Assembly: GCA_037501455.1 (NCBI GenBank)
Contig: CM074860.1
Span: 43,534,501-43,598,500, forward strand
Length of the DNA: 64,000 bases
Origin: Lantana camara
Lineage: Eukaryota > Streptophyta > Magnoliopsida > Lamiales > Verbenaceae
Reading direction: 5' to 3'
The notes beneath the pieces were generated by a model. The model ran no database searches and was not told the DNA's origin. It worked only from the letters and a program-made list of their open reading frames with translations. A program made the position numbers and the translations under genes. Shown here piece after piece: positions 34,282 to 45,871 of the stretch. The first letter of the stretch is position 1, and each line of letters opens with the position of its first letter.

Positions 34282-36885
34282 TGTAACGCCCCGATTTTTC
34301 CATTCATGTGTTATATGTTATCATATTAATTTTCATAACATTATATGCAAAACATATATTCATGTGATTATATAAAATTGTTGTTAATGTGAGATTTGTA
34401 TGCATTAATTGATAACGTGACTAATTGTTCATCTATGACCTTACTTGATTATTCCATAAAAATGTGAACTTAATTGCATAAATTCTTTGGAGTTACTTAA
34501 TCATATTCCATGAGACAATACTTGATTGCATACACCCATATATTTCAAGGGCTTATGTGCAAAGTTGGATGATTCATGCCTAGTTTTGCAAGACTTTGAT
34601 TATATCATATAGTTCTTCCAATTGATTCCATTTCATTCCATCTTCATACAAGAGAAACACACACACTCACACACTTTAGATCGATTAAAACACCAAGGAG
34701 GAGAAAGGAATATTTCATCATAAATCAAGCCATATTTTGAAGGATTATTGAAGCTAGGATCATCATCTCTTCATTTCATTCAATTTCAAGTTTATTCCAA
34801 GGTATGACATGGTTTGGTATGAATTCTTCAATAAGTGATTCGGTAGGATTCATGAATTGGATGAAGGATTCTTGCCATATTTGGGTTAGAAGTATGATTA
34901 GGATGATTAGAGTGGAAGCTTGCATGAAAATCTTAGATTACATGAAGGTTGGAAGCATGTGTATATATATGGGGATTTCTTGATAAATTCTTCTCACTTT
35001 GATGCGTATTTCTTGGTTGAAATGATGGATGGTTGAAGTATAGTGTGTATTTGATGTGTTTCAATATTTGTTATGAAGTGATCATGAATTTGTGGATGTT
35101 TTGGTGATTTTTTGCATGAAAATGCCCTGTTTTCCCCTGTTTCGTTGCTGCTGCGTATATGGTCGCGCCCGCGACCTGTTTTAGTGTAAAAATGGTCGCG
35201 CCCGCGACCCCATTTTGTCCCACTTTCGACTTTTGAAAAAATTGGACAAAAATTCGGAAAAATACTTTGTCGCGGCCGCGACCATTTTGTGAAGGTTTTT
35301 GGTCGCGCCCGCGACCACCCTCCAGAAACTGCATTTCATCCAACTTCGAATCTACGCCATTTTCACCTCGGTTTGAATTAGAAAACGTACCATATACCGT
35401 CGGAAAGGTCTTTGTGTCTACATTCATATCCAACAAACAAAACTTAATTCCCATTTCTATAATTAAAGATATTCCAGTTTTCCCTCAACATGTACATTTT
35501 CTAAAATTGTCCGTTTTTGCCAAACTTCACCAAAACCTCTATTATTGCATTCTTTTCACTTCTTTGCTTCCGTATGTGACCTATATGAGTTATAAACTTG
35601 GTTTAGTGATAATTATGCTCTTAATTAACATTGCTTGATTGTTATTGCGTGACATATTGATTAGGACATTGTCGTGCGTCTTAAGTGGTTCATTTGAGTC
35701 GTGTCTCACGAACCTTGCCACTATTGCACAGATTTCCTTCCTGTTGATGAGGAGCACGCATCGTAATTATATCCTTGTTTTGGTCGTCACAGGTGAAGTT
35801 ATTTCTATATGTAAAAGAACCTTACAACCCTATATGAGTTCGGACCAAAACAAATAATTATAACTATAGTTTTCCAAAAATTGAATTGTCACTTCATTGA
35901 TCGATTGATATTGTACCGAGTAATTGTTATTAATATTGAATTGATTGATTGATTGTTTTGGCGAGTAAAGCATGTTCACTTTGGGCCCGAGGGTAGTGTA
36001 TTGAGTAATCCTGGGAGGCATCGGGCCGACGGTGATCTCTTGCACTATCCTCACTTATTGTTGGGGTCACCCCTGAATCCACCAGGAGGTTTGGTGGAGG
36101 AAGGAGCCCTCCGGGCGTAGGGACTCATGAACCCTATGCCCAGATTGATCGGGTGGTGGGGCCTTGCAATCCCACCATCACCCGGAGGAAGAAGGGTATC
36201 GAAACTGCTACTTGTACACCGCAAATGATTGCGTGATCACTTAACTCGTTAATAATTTAATTATTTGTAATGTTCACTAATTGAAGTAAGGTTGGAGAAT
36301 TGCCCTCACTCGCCGGGCCACTTATTGAATGAAATTATAATTGATGGTACTGTTAAATTGAATTGTTGTAATCTCGGGCGAAGATATTTCCTTTATTAAG
36401 CCTACATTATTTCATTTGTAAAAGCTTTACCCGGGATTATAACTTGCATGTTAATTGCGCCAATATTTATTCATAAACCCCTCACTCAGTCTTTCATAGA
36501 CTGACACCCCACATTTTCAGGTATTGCAGGTTGAGTGCTAGGCGGGATTGAGTCAAATTTTACTTCTTTTGGGTCTAACATTATCTTTCTCATGTTTATG
36601 TACATTATAAATACATTATAGCTCTTAAGAAATGTTTGGCACTTATGTATATATTATGATTTATACTTAAGACTTTGAGCATGTAAATGGAAATATTATT
36701 TTGGGACATGTTGGTATGAAACGGAAAATGGGATCATGAAGTGAGTGTACATTATTATGTTTCCGTTTTGTTATGCATTGTTGTAATAATGGAGGGTTAC
36801 CGCGCCTAGCTAGTGTTCATTTTTTTTTATTGTCTCCCATTCGCTATAGTTTAGTTCATATATGGGTCGTCCATCTCATATGTAC
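34282..36885 (+). repeat. LTR G2, 3'-truncated
   Basis: It starts TGTAACGCCCCGATTTTTCC and aligns with G1 until about 36885 (GTCGTCCATCTCATATG), where the G1 match stops some 60 bases before the LTR end. Palindromic words GGTCGCGCCCGCGACC at 35161-35316 occupy the position of the G1 words. The 123-codon frame at 35267-35638 overlaps this cluster and is taken as chance. Confidence 0.75.
35161..35316. repeat. GGTCGCGCCCGCGACC palindromic words in G2 LTR
   Basis: Four words at 35161-35176, 35194-35209, 35269-35282 (GTCGCGGCCGCGAC, perfect) and 35301-35316, spaced by T-rich DNA. Confidence 0.88.
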
Positions 36886-37080
36886 CCATTACAACAACAT
36901 GCATGCAATTACCAATTACAATTTCATGCAATTAATTAAAGTATTCCATGTATACAACTTCATTCCTTAAGTATGCATGCATATGTTTTCCTAAAATTAA
37001 ATGTAATTATCCATGCACACACATACAGCACAAGCATGTAAATGTACAACAACATATCAACAATGTATGGAAAATCAGAA

Positions 37081-37201
37081 GGTCACGCCCGTGTCACCAA
37101 GAAGAACAAACCGAGACACCCCCGTGTCTCGGTACAGAGAAAACAGACCACCCTTGCACCCTCGTTTCAGGCTGAAAATGAATAGGTTGACACCCCCGTG
37201 C
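37081..37201. repeat. GACAC..GTGTC palindromic words in LTR H
   Basis: Words near 37083, 37113-37130 (GAGACACCCCCGTGTCTC), 37154 (decayed) and 37189. The flank CGGTACAGAG after the second word matches CAGTACAGAG after a word in the Athila LTR. Confidence 0.8.
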
Positions 37202-38638
37202 CAAGAACGTAGCAGCTCAACATATACGTAACCATCACCCCCTGTTTTCTGTCATGAAATGCAACAGCAAGATGCAACAATGAAAACCAAATGATGCAGC
37301 AACAAAAAGGCATGAAATGCAGCAGCAATTCAGCTCCAACAACTCCCACAAAACTGACAGCAAAAAGCAAGAAGATGCAGCAGTTTGACAGCAGCAACAC
37401 AGTCCGAAAAATAGGGCAAAATCACGTAAAAACAGGGCACAACTGATCTCATTTATCCCCAACATGTTCAGGTAAGTTAAGCCATCAAAAATACAGCAAA
37501 ACAACTCCAAATTAGCATACAAGTCAGCCCCAAGGAAGCTCAGACATGAGATAAAGATATATGAGTTTATTTCATGAATTTCCTCAAAGTGTCCTTAATG
37601 ATAACTCATGATTACATCAACTACCAAGTAATAAATGATCATCAATGAGAAGAGGATGTCAAAACAATCCCTTTCAGACTTGGAATCAATCGAATCCATG
37701 AAGAATCGAAGGAGATCAACAAAAAGCTCTAAATCTAACTATTTCGAACTCAACCATAAAAATCCATGAAACCATGATCAAATTTGGGGATGAAAGGATG
37801 AAAATGATCAGGAATGAACATATATTATAACCCTAAGCTTACTTTGTTGATTGGAAGAAGATTGGATGAGATTTGAGCTCCAAAATCTCCAAGGGCACAA
37901 GGGTTACGGGAGAAAACTGGAAGGTAGTAACTTTAGCTGAGATTTGTGATTTGTGTGAGGGTTGGTTTGGTTAGGGCATAGTATATCAGGTTAGGTGGTT
38001 GAGTTAGGGTTCCATAGCATCAAACCATGGTTAATTTGGTCAAGGTTTGGATGAGTTATGGCCATTTTAGTGCAGCAAGGTCAGTTCGGTCACCGTCACG
38101 TTTTTCGGTTGAATTTCGGAGGTCCAAATGACGTTAGAAAAATATAAGGCTAAGTTTACTAAACTCAAATTTTCGTTACGAGTTCAGCGAAGTTGACGGA
38201 ACGGAACTCGAATCAGAGTTCCCGAGCTCAAGATATTAAATACGGAACCAAGGGTGCGCTAAGTGCTCGTTAACCCCCGACTTGGATTCCAAAATTCAAA
38301 TTAAATCCGAAACACATGCAAATGAATCCGAAAATACGAAACAATCAAATATTCATATACAAGACATGTATAAGTTTAACATATTAAATTTGCACGAAAT
38401 TTCGGTATCAAATTAAATAGAAACGAAGCACGTAAATACCACTCATACGCAATATAACAATAAAATTCATAATATTATAAATAATATAAAAACACATACG
38501 TATATATATAACTTATAATACATGCATGCATAATTATGATATTAATAACCAATGCATGCATTACAATATTCATGCACACGTACACAATTAACATATATAT
38601 TTATATTATATAAATATAGTTAATGTTAGTATCATTAA

Positions 38639-38642
<4 letters not shown>

Positions 38643-38676
<34 letters not shown>
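38643..38676. repeat. (AT)n microsatellite
   Basis: Seventeen AT units inside LTR H. Confidence 0.95.
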
Positions 38677-38679
<3 letters not shown>

Positions 38680-38830
38680 ATATTAATATTATTAAAATAA
38701 AATAATTAACATTTAACACATTTAAAAAAAAATAAAATTAAATATGTAAAACACGTATAAATAATTATTCGCGTAATTTGAGAAACACATACTTCATGCT
38801 ATAAAAAATAAGAAAAACGGGGGCGTTACA

Positions 38831-38975
38831 ACCTCTCCCCCTTAAAAGAATCCGTCCTCGGATTCACTATCAGCCTGAAACAATTAATGAAGGAACCCCG
38901 TTCCTCACAAACAACAAGGAGAGAATCTCCGTCTCCCAAACAACGAGGAGAGAATCCCCATCGGAGCATTAAAAT
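38831..38975 (-). other. Polypurine tract and interior scrap of element H
   Basis: The minus strand reads ...TTTTAAGGGGGAGAGGT just before LTR H. Further in are hairpin-like units (GAGAGAATCTCCGTCTCCC and similar) in minus orientation, comparable to the D hairpin array. Confidence 0.65.
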
Positions 38976-40190
38976 AATATGTTTTGTATTAATTCCAAAC
39001 TTATGTGAATCGCCTAGGGGGATCTAATTGTAATATCTCTAAACCTTGAATGTGTGTAAAAAATAAAAAAATAAAAAAAAACTTGAGTTTATGCTCCGAT
39101 GCATGTTACGAATTCGTAAGGCATGATTAAGTGAATTGAGAATTTACCGCTTACTTAAACATGACTTTATGTGATTAAATTATGTTGTTCATTTGAGCAT
39201 GATAATATGGGATGACGATGCATCCACTCATCTACGATTTCGAATATGAGACTTGAACTGATCATTAAAGGGTGATATAAGGAATCGAGAATATGTTGTT
39301 TACCTTGGAAGTATGACCTTATGTGAATAAATGTATGTCTTATATGTATTAAGCATGACGTACGTATATTTGAGCGCTGCATAGACTTAAACATGATTAA
39401 GATTACGACATCTCGATTAGTACTACTTGAATCAATCGTTAAAGTACGACTTGTAATTGGTATGTTTAGATACTTACAACTTCATGTACGTTAAATGCTC
39501 AAATTGACTTTATCTATGAATGTTAATGCAAGACTTGAGCTTGGAAATTGAATCAAATGACCTTTCTATGCATGCTACTACTAGGTACGAAGTTAGTAAC
39601 CGAATCGCATGATCTTGGATACTTTGGTGAACTTGTATGATGTAAGTATGAGTTAATTCTTGTGACTTTTGTAACCTTGGATGTTGTACATGCTCGATTT
39701 TGTGCACTTTGTTACGGTGAGCTATGAGGGACGCCTTTGATGCGACAAAGCCTTTACCTCACCGATGGAGAACAACTCAACCGTACAGCGGTCCCTTGTC
39801 ATGTGTCTTCTTTGTGCTTTGCATGTTTTGGATCCGAGTAGTTGTGTGTGTGCTTTTGTGCTCAGGTGTTGCAGGGTTTCCCCTCTTTTGTGTTCGGGGG
39901 ATGTTGGGTCCCCTCGGTTTTAGTCATTTGGGAATGTTACATCCTCCCGAATTTAGGAGTTTGTGAGATGTTAACTCTTTCAAACTTAGATGTTTGAGGG
40001 ATGCGGGATTCCTTCGAACTTAGGATGAGAGACGGGGTTCTCTCGTTGCTTGTTGAGAGACGGGGTTCTCTCATTGCTTGTTGAGGGACGGGGTTCTCTC
40101 ATTGCTTGTTGAGGGACGGGGTTCTCTCGTTGCTTGTTGAGAGACGAGGTTCTCTTGTTGTGTGTCTCGTCCCGTTGGCTAGCGCGCTCA
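38976..40190. repeat. Unassigned repeat DNA with a hairpin array
   Basis: AT-rich DNA with no coding sign, and some phrases resemble the middle of the D LTR. From about 39890 to 40160 there is an array of units such as GAGAGACGGGGTTCTCTC, in the plus orientation and very similar to units in D. It is probably the 3' interior of another chromovirus-type element, broken at about 40190 where copia B2 begins. Confidence 0.5.
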
Positions 40191-40215
40191 GATGGCTCCG
40201 TTCAGAAGGGATCTT

Positions 40216-40785
40216 TTAAAGTGGATAAGCGAGATCAAGATGGACCGAAGGAGTATGCACCAACTCAGATCTTTTGCATCGACAAGTGTGGAAGCATAAG
40301 CCACATGTGGGAATGTTATAAGACGCTACACATCTAAGGCCCATCGCTTCTACATGAGTGTCAAAACTCTTTTGCGCCAAAGTCTTAGTGACGGGATCTG
40401 CCAGATTGTTTACTGAGCCAATTTTCTCTACTGCCACTTCTCCACATTCCACATAATCTCGTATAATGTGAAACTTCCTCTCGATGTGCTTTGCACGTTT
40501 ATGACTTTGAGGTTCCTTGGAGTTGGCCACCGCTCCAGCATTGTCACAGTACAATGTGATCAGTGTAAGTCCGTCCTTGATGACTTCTAGATCCATTAGG
40601 AAATTCCAAAACCAATATGCTTTTTTGGCTGCTTCTGAAGCGGCCATGTATTCGGCTTCCATGGTGGAGTCAGCAATGCAAGTTTGCTTAATACTCCTCC
40701 AAGTTACGGCTACTCCTTCTAGAGTAAACACGTATCCAGACGTCGAACGCCTAGAATCCAAATTAGATTGAAAATCCGAATCTGT
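40216..40785 (-). pseudogene. Copia RNase H remnant (B2)
   Basis: A clean minus-strand frame with the copia RNase H series: DSRRSTSGYVF, STMEAEYMA, CDNAGAVA and KRAKHIERKFHIIRDYVE. It would remove the RNA strand of the hybrid. It is separated from the RT frame by a stop near 40785. The C-terminus runs to about 40216 (VHTPSVHLDL), close to the break of the element. Confidence 0.85.
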
Positions 40786-41968
40786 CTACCCTATAGGAAT
40801 GAGCTCATCACTGCGATAGATAAGCATATAATCCCGAGTCCTTCTCAAGTACTTTAATATATGCTTTACAGCTATCCAGTGCTGGGGTACAAGGTTTGAC
40901 TGATATCTACTGACTGGACCTACATCATAACTGATATCTGGCCTTGTACATAACATGGCATACATGAGGCTTCCGACTGCCGAATCATATGGAACATCTT
41001 TCATTTCTTCTGTCTCTTCTAGGTTCTTAGGACACTGATCCCGAGACAGGTGAACTCCATGCCTAAAATGCAATGATCCTTTCTTAGAATTCGCAATATT
41101 ATATCTTGTCAATATCTTATCTATATATGTTGTTTGTGATAAACCAATCATTTTATTCTTACGAGCACGACAAAGTCTGATCCCTAGAATATAACTGGCT
41201 TCACCTAGGTCTTTCATGTCAAACTGATTTGACAACCAAATCTTAGCTGCTGACAATATTCCTGTATCATTCCCAATGAGTAGAATATTGTCCACGTATA
41301 AAACTAAAAATGTTACAAGACTATCATGATGTCTCTTGTACACACATGGTTCATTTAGCAATTGAATAAATCCAAAGGATTTAATTGCCTCATTAAATCT
41401 GATGTTCCATGATCTAGACGCTTGCTTAAGACCATAGATTGATCTATTAAGCTTGCATACCATATGCTCCTTATTTCTGGCTATAAAGCCTTCAAGCTAA
41501 GCCATGTATATTTCTTCTTGAAGGTGCCCGTTCAAGAAGGGAGTTTTTACATCCATTTGCCAAATCTCATAATCAAAATGAGCAGCAATGGATAGGAGAA
41601 TTCTTATGGACGTAAGCATTGCTACAGGCGAGAAGGTTTCGTCTTAATCGACTTTTTTTTTTCTTGGTATAACCCTTTGCCACAAGCCTTGCTTTAAAGG
41701 TCTCAACCTTTCCGTCCACTCCCCTTTTTCTCTTGTAGACCCATTTGCATCCAATAGGTTTAATGCCCTCAGGTATCTCTACAAGTTCCCAGACTTTATT
41801 GGAATACATTGAATCTAATTCAGATTCCATGGCTCTGACCTAACAGTCAGCGTCTATATCCTTTATAGCTTCATCATATGTGACAGGATCAGACACTTTA
41901 GATTCAACCACTTGGGTTAATCCTAAGTATCAGTCAGATGCCCTGACAACCATTCCACTACGACGAGG
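40786..41968 (-). pseudogene. Copia reverse transcriptase remnant (B2)
   Basis: The RT is spread over at least two frames. The N-terminal part (ESELDSMYSNKVWELVE, GCKWVYKRK, ARLVAKGYT) ends in a frameshift at a T run near 41650-41663. The C-terminal part (41463-40786) has VCKLNRSIYGLKQASRSW and the active-site box reads YVDN instead of YVDD (near 41291), so the second catalytic aspartate is lost. Further hallmarks are DLGEASYILGI and ARPD-like CTRPDISY. Clearly non-functional. Confidence 0.87.
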
Positions 41969-43393
41969 TTACTGTGTACTCGTCCCAACATCATATGTTG
42001 TATCTGGTACATCATATGTATCTAACAAATTTTCCATTACTATGGGTTCTTGGAATTCTGAATCTGACGTTGTCATTTCCTCTAACACAATTTTGCTTCT
42101 ACCCTTGTGGTCATTTATGAAATCATCTTCGAGATATTTAGCATTGGTGCTCACAAACACTTTGTGATCTCTCGGATTGTAAAATATACCACCTCTTGTT
42201 CCTTTAGGATAACCAATGAACAAGCAAGCATCTGTTCTTGATTTCAACTTTTCAGGATCCTTCCTTAACATATGAGCTGGGGTTCCCCATATCCGAAGAT
42301 TGGAGACACTAGGCTTTCTCCCTCGCCACAGGTTCATTGGTATTTTAGGAACCGTGTTAGATGGAACAAGGTTGAATATATGTGCCGCCGTTTCGAGTGT
42401 AAAGCCCCAAAACGAACTTGGTAGGGTAGCATGACTCATCATAGATCTTACCATTTCCATTAGAGTTCTATTTCTCCTTTCTGCAACACCATTCTCCTGG
42501 GGTGTACCCGGTGCAGATAATTGAGATCTAATCCAATTTGCAGTGAGAAATTCCAGAAACTCTATAGACAGATACTCACCACCACGATCTGATCGAAGTG
42601 CTTTGATACGTTTTCCAGTTTGATTTTCAACTTCAGCCTTGAATTCTTTAAACTTTTCAAAGGATCTAGACTTATATCTCATCAAATAAACGTATCCATA
42701 TCTGGAGTAATCATCCGTAAAAGTGATGAAATACTCAAAACCTCCTCTTGCTTGAATACTCATAGGACCACACACATCCATATGAATTAAATCAAGCAAT
42801 TCTGGTGCTCGATTACCATTAGTTTTAAAAGATCTCTTGGTTATTTTACCTTCCAAGCAGGATCCACAGACTGGTAGTTCTGTTAAGTCCAAGGGACTCA
42901 ACAATTCATCTGAAATTAGCCTTTGGATCCTCTTTGGATTAATATGAATAGAAGTTTTTCTCTTGGATGGTAAATCAAGCTTAGTAGTGTTAATTTCGGA
43001 ATTAGGGTTTTTGTCGGGGTATAATAAGAAAAGACCATCTTTTACCGTGCCAGAGCAAATAAACCTTTTATTTTGCTTAATGGTGAAATTTTGTTCAAAA
43101 CAAACACTGAAACCATTATTTATTAAACAACTCACAGAAATCAAATTTCTGCGAACACGTGGTATGTACAGAGTGTCTTTCAGTATCAAAACCCTATCAC
43201 CAAAATATAAATTTACAGTCCCTACTGCTAGTACATATATACTTGTATTATCCCCTAGCAGTAGCTGTATCTCGCCATCTTCAAGTTTTCTGGTTAGCTT
43301 GAACCCCTGCAACGAATTACAGATATGATTAGTTGAACCCGAGTCCACACACCAGGAATCTGCTGGACTTCCAACTAAACATAATTCTATCAA
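41969..43393 (-). pseudogene. Copia protease and integrase remnant (B2)
   Basis: One open frame of about 474 codons. It has protease VDSGSTNHICNS, the pre-integrase zinc region, and the integrase DDE core (D in HMDVCGP, D in SDRGGEY, E in VAERRNRT). Compared with B1 a short in-frame segment near 42945 is missing, which removes the KWHLRLGH part of the HHCC zinc finger. The ORF is part of the gag-pol polyprotein, so the apparent start is not a real initiation site. It ends at a stop just before the RT region. Confidence 0.87.
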
Positions 43394-44230
43394 ACAAGAT
43401 ATCGATATACCTTGTCCAGATGGCTTAGCAGGAAGACTTGCTAAGTATTTTGGACAATTCCTCTTCCAGTGCCCATTTTCACAGCAGTGGAAGCATTTTC
43501 CTTTGCTAGGTTTACCCTTCTTCTTCTGAACCTTTTTCTTGGGATTGAGAACCTTTCCCTTTCCCTTTTTTCACTTGGTAGCTTTTGAGGCCGTGGAAGT
43601 TGATACCTGAGCTAGGAGAATAGTTCCCTTAGCTTTCATTACACCTTCTGCCACTTTAAGTTCGTTCATCAATTCAGGCAGGGTAGAATCCAATTTATGC
43701 ATAGAATAATTTTACCTGAATGTGTCGAACTACTTTGGCAGAGAGCATAAGATCATATCCTGTTTACTGAGATCATCAAATTTAGCACCAAGGTTTTCAA
43801 TTTCATTTAGACGAGCCATTATGTTCATAACATGATCCTGAACAGGTGATCCCTCAGACATCTTAGTAACTAACAACGTTCGCCTCAATTCGAGCCTCTT
43901 GGCTCGATTCTGTCCTCCAAACATTTGATGGAGATGATCCATCATATTCCTCGCAATTGGCATCTCGTGCATTTGATGCTTAAGAACATTGGAGACAGAT
44001 GGCAGGATATAAGACCTAGCCAAACCATTGGACTTGATCCAATTGACATAAGTATTTGTCATATCCTGAGTGGCTGTAATTTCCGGTACCCCCGGACAAG
44101 GTTAATTAAGCACGTGTTTCAGATTCTCATGACCAAACACAATGTCAAGATTCATTTTCCAGTCAGCATAGCTAGACCCTTCATGCCTATTTTCCTTTAA
44201 GATCAATTGAAGCGGGCTAGCGGTCATCAT
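43394..44230 (-). pseudogene. Copia gag remnant (B2)
   Basis: The start is at 44230 (MMTASPLQ). The body matches B1 gag. In-frame stops replace Gln near 43715 (FRQNYS in B1) and Trp near 43570 (SKWKKG in B1). The zinc knuckle CFHC....H....C is complete here (KRNC). The foldback insertion begins about 190 bases upstream of the start, within the leader. Confidence 0.85.
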
Positions 44231-44421
44231 CGTTTTAAAACTGAAATATTTTAAAATAGTACAAGTTATGATTCTGTATTTTACTTCTTTTGGTCTAACC
44301 AATAAATGAAATCCACATAAGCATTTTGGTTTACGCAATGGTGACTTATCTAACCGCAGTTGACTTCCCGGCAGCGAGGTCGAAAACCGCTTTGAAAAGC
44401 AAGAATTAATCTTAATTAACA

Positions 44422-44581
44422 TGTAACGTCCCAATTTTCGGAAGTTCAGTTAAGCACGCCACGAGCGGGTCTTCGGGAGTTGGGAGGTTTAAATTTAATT
44501 ATTTCATTTGTTTATTTATACCTTTCATCCTATTATATGCATTGCATCTTTATGCATCTATATGAATTATCATTGATATGG
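44422..44581 (+). repeat. Left terminal inverted repeat of the foldback
   Basis: Inverted partner of 53794-53953. It ends at ...ATTGATATGG, where the CRM element entered. Tip TGTAACGTCCC resembles the 5' tips of chromovirus LTRs G1 and G2. Confidence 0.85.
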
Positions 44582-45330
44582 TGATGTGAATCAGGATGAA
44601 CCGCGACCACAACTTGTCCCAAATGAAGAGTTGGTCCGATCCATAGCACAAGAAGATAACAAAAAAAAAGGAGCAAAGTTATGGTAGTCCAATTACACGA
44701 TCATGGGCCAAAATGATCCAAGAAGAAGTTGGGAATATCTTAAACCAATTTGCTCAAGCTGGACTCCAACCTTCAAAATTGGTTGCCGAACCCAATCTTC
44801 AATACTTCAATGTTTTTATGTCCAATTGTTAAAGTCCAATGTGTGGTATGATGTAATTCGGCCCTAAGTCTATTATAGTATTATTTGGGCCTTTATTTTG
44901 TAATTCTTTAGCTGCATATTAGTTTAATTAAGCCCACTTTTGTAAGCCTTCAAGGCAAGTGGCGGGAATAGCTTGTGTCCCTTAGTTTTCTAAGTGTCTC
45001 TTAGGTTTCCATGCATGCATCTTTATATTCAGCATTGTAACTTGTTTTTTTTTAATCAAGAAGTTAATCATTGAATTTTCATTCAAGTGAGTTTTACTCT
45101 CAAGTTCTTGTTGAACGATATCGGAGTTTCAAACCTCCACCAGATAACGTTATTTCTCGACTCCTTATAGTCGACGGGGTGCGTTACTTAAACTTTGATA
45201 GTGCTGGTTCTTTGCTCAATATAGAAAATAGGTCACACTCCTCTAATTCAACCTTGAAGTGGACGATCAGATTCTTAGAACTCCAAGTATTGGTATTGGG
45301 TTTCACGGCATGTACATGGAGTTCGTATCA
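44582..45330 (+). repeat. 5' LTR of the CRM-like element (749 bp)
   Basis: Starts TGATGTGAATCAGG and ends GTTCGTATCA. Its first 200 bases are a decayed copy of the pol 3' end that the 3' LTR still encodes. A T-rich AACTTGTTTTTTTT element is near 45045. Confidence 0.88.
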
Positions 45331-45332
45331 TT

Positions 45333-45345
45333 TGGTATCTAGAGC
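45333..45345 (+). other. Primer-binding site of the CRM-like element
   Basis: TGGTATCTAGAGC, the initiator-Met type with one extra T, two bases after the LTR. The leader up to 45871 holds two A-rich runs (about 45423-45443 and 45511-45530) and no coding sign. Confidence 0.7.
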
Positions 45346-45871
45346 TTAGGTTTCCATCCAAGGTTACGTATCCGTATCATTTATCTTTTGTGTAATTTCT
45401 TTTCATTATTGTTATATTGCTGCAAAAAAAAAAAAAAAAAAAAGAGGATCGAAAAAGGCAAAAACGCAACACAAAAAATATTGAAGTAAAAGCCGCGTTA
45501 ATTTTTTTAAAAAAAAAAAAAAGAAAAAAATGAAAAGAGCAGCGTTGTTTCAATTGTAATCCCAAATCATAAGACTCGTTGATTAGTTTGTTTCTATCAT
45601 TTATAGTTGTAATTGTTCATTGGTGTCAATTTTCGCACCCTTATTGATTCATTCATCTTAAGGGATTATTTGGTTGAGGGATCTGAAATTTCTTGTGTCT
45701 TTCTTCAAGAATTGAGAGAAAAGAATGGTAAAAAGCTTGAGTTGTGAGCACAAAAGAGGGAAAAAGACATATTCTTGAGCGATGCACGAGCATGACTTTA
45801 CACGAGGGCAAACACGTGAGGGAGTGTTGTTAGGTAATTTTTACGAATGATTTTTCTTGCAGGTTTAAAAC

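Larger units (their letters stand above)
36886..38830 (-). repeat. LTR H (minus strand), truncated
   Basis: On the minus strand the LTR starts TGTAACGCCCCCG at 38830, right after a polypurine tract (38831-38843), and runs leftward to a break near 36886. Parts match solo LTR E, for example the GAGCTCGGGAA..CGGATTCGA region near 38210 and its E partner near 20005. It has GACAC..GTGTC words at 37081-37201 and an (AT)n run at 38643-38676. No coding sign. Confidence 0.7.

Noticed and set aside
35267..35638. 123-codon frame at the G2 palindrome cluster as a gene
   Set aside because: It overlaps repeat DNA, is absent from the homologous G1 LTR, and has no protein similarity that I recognise.
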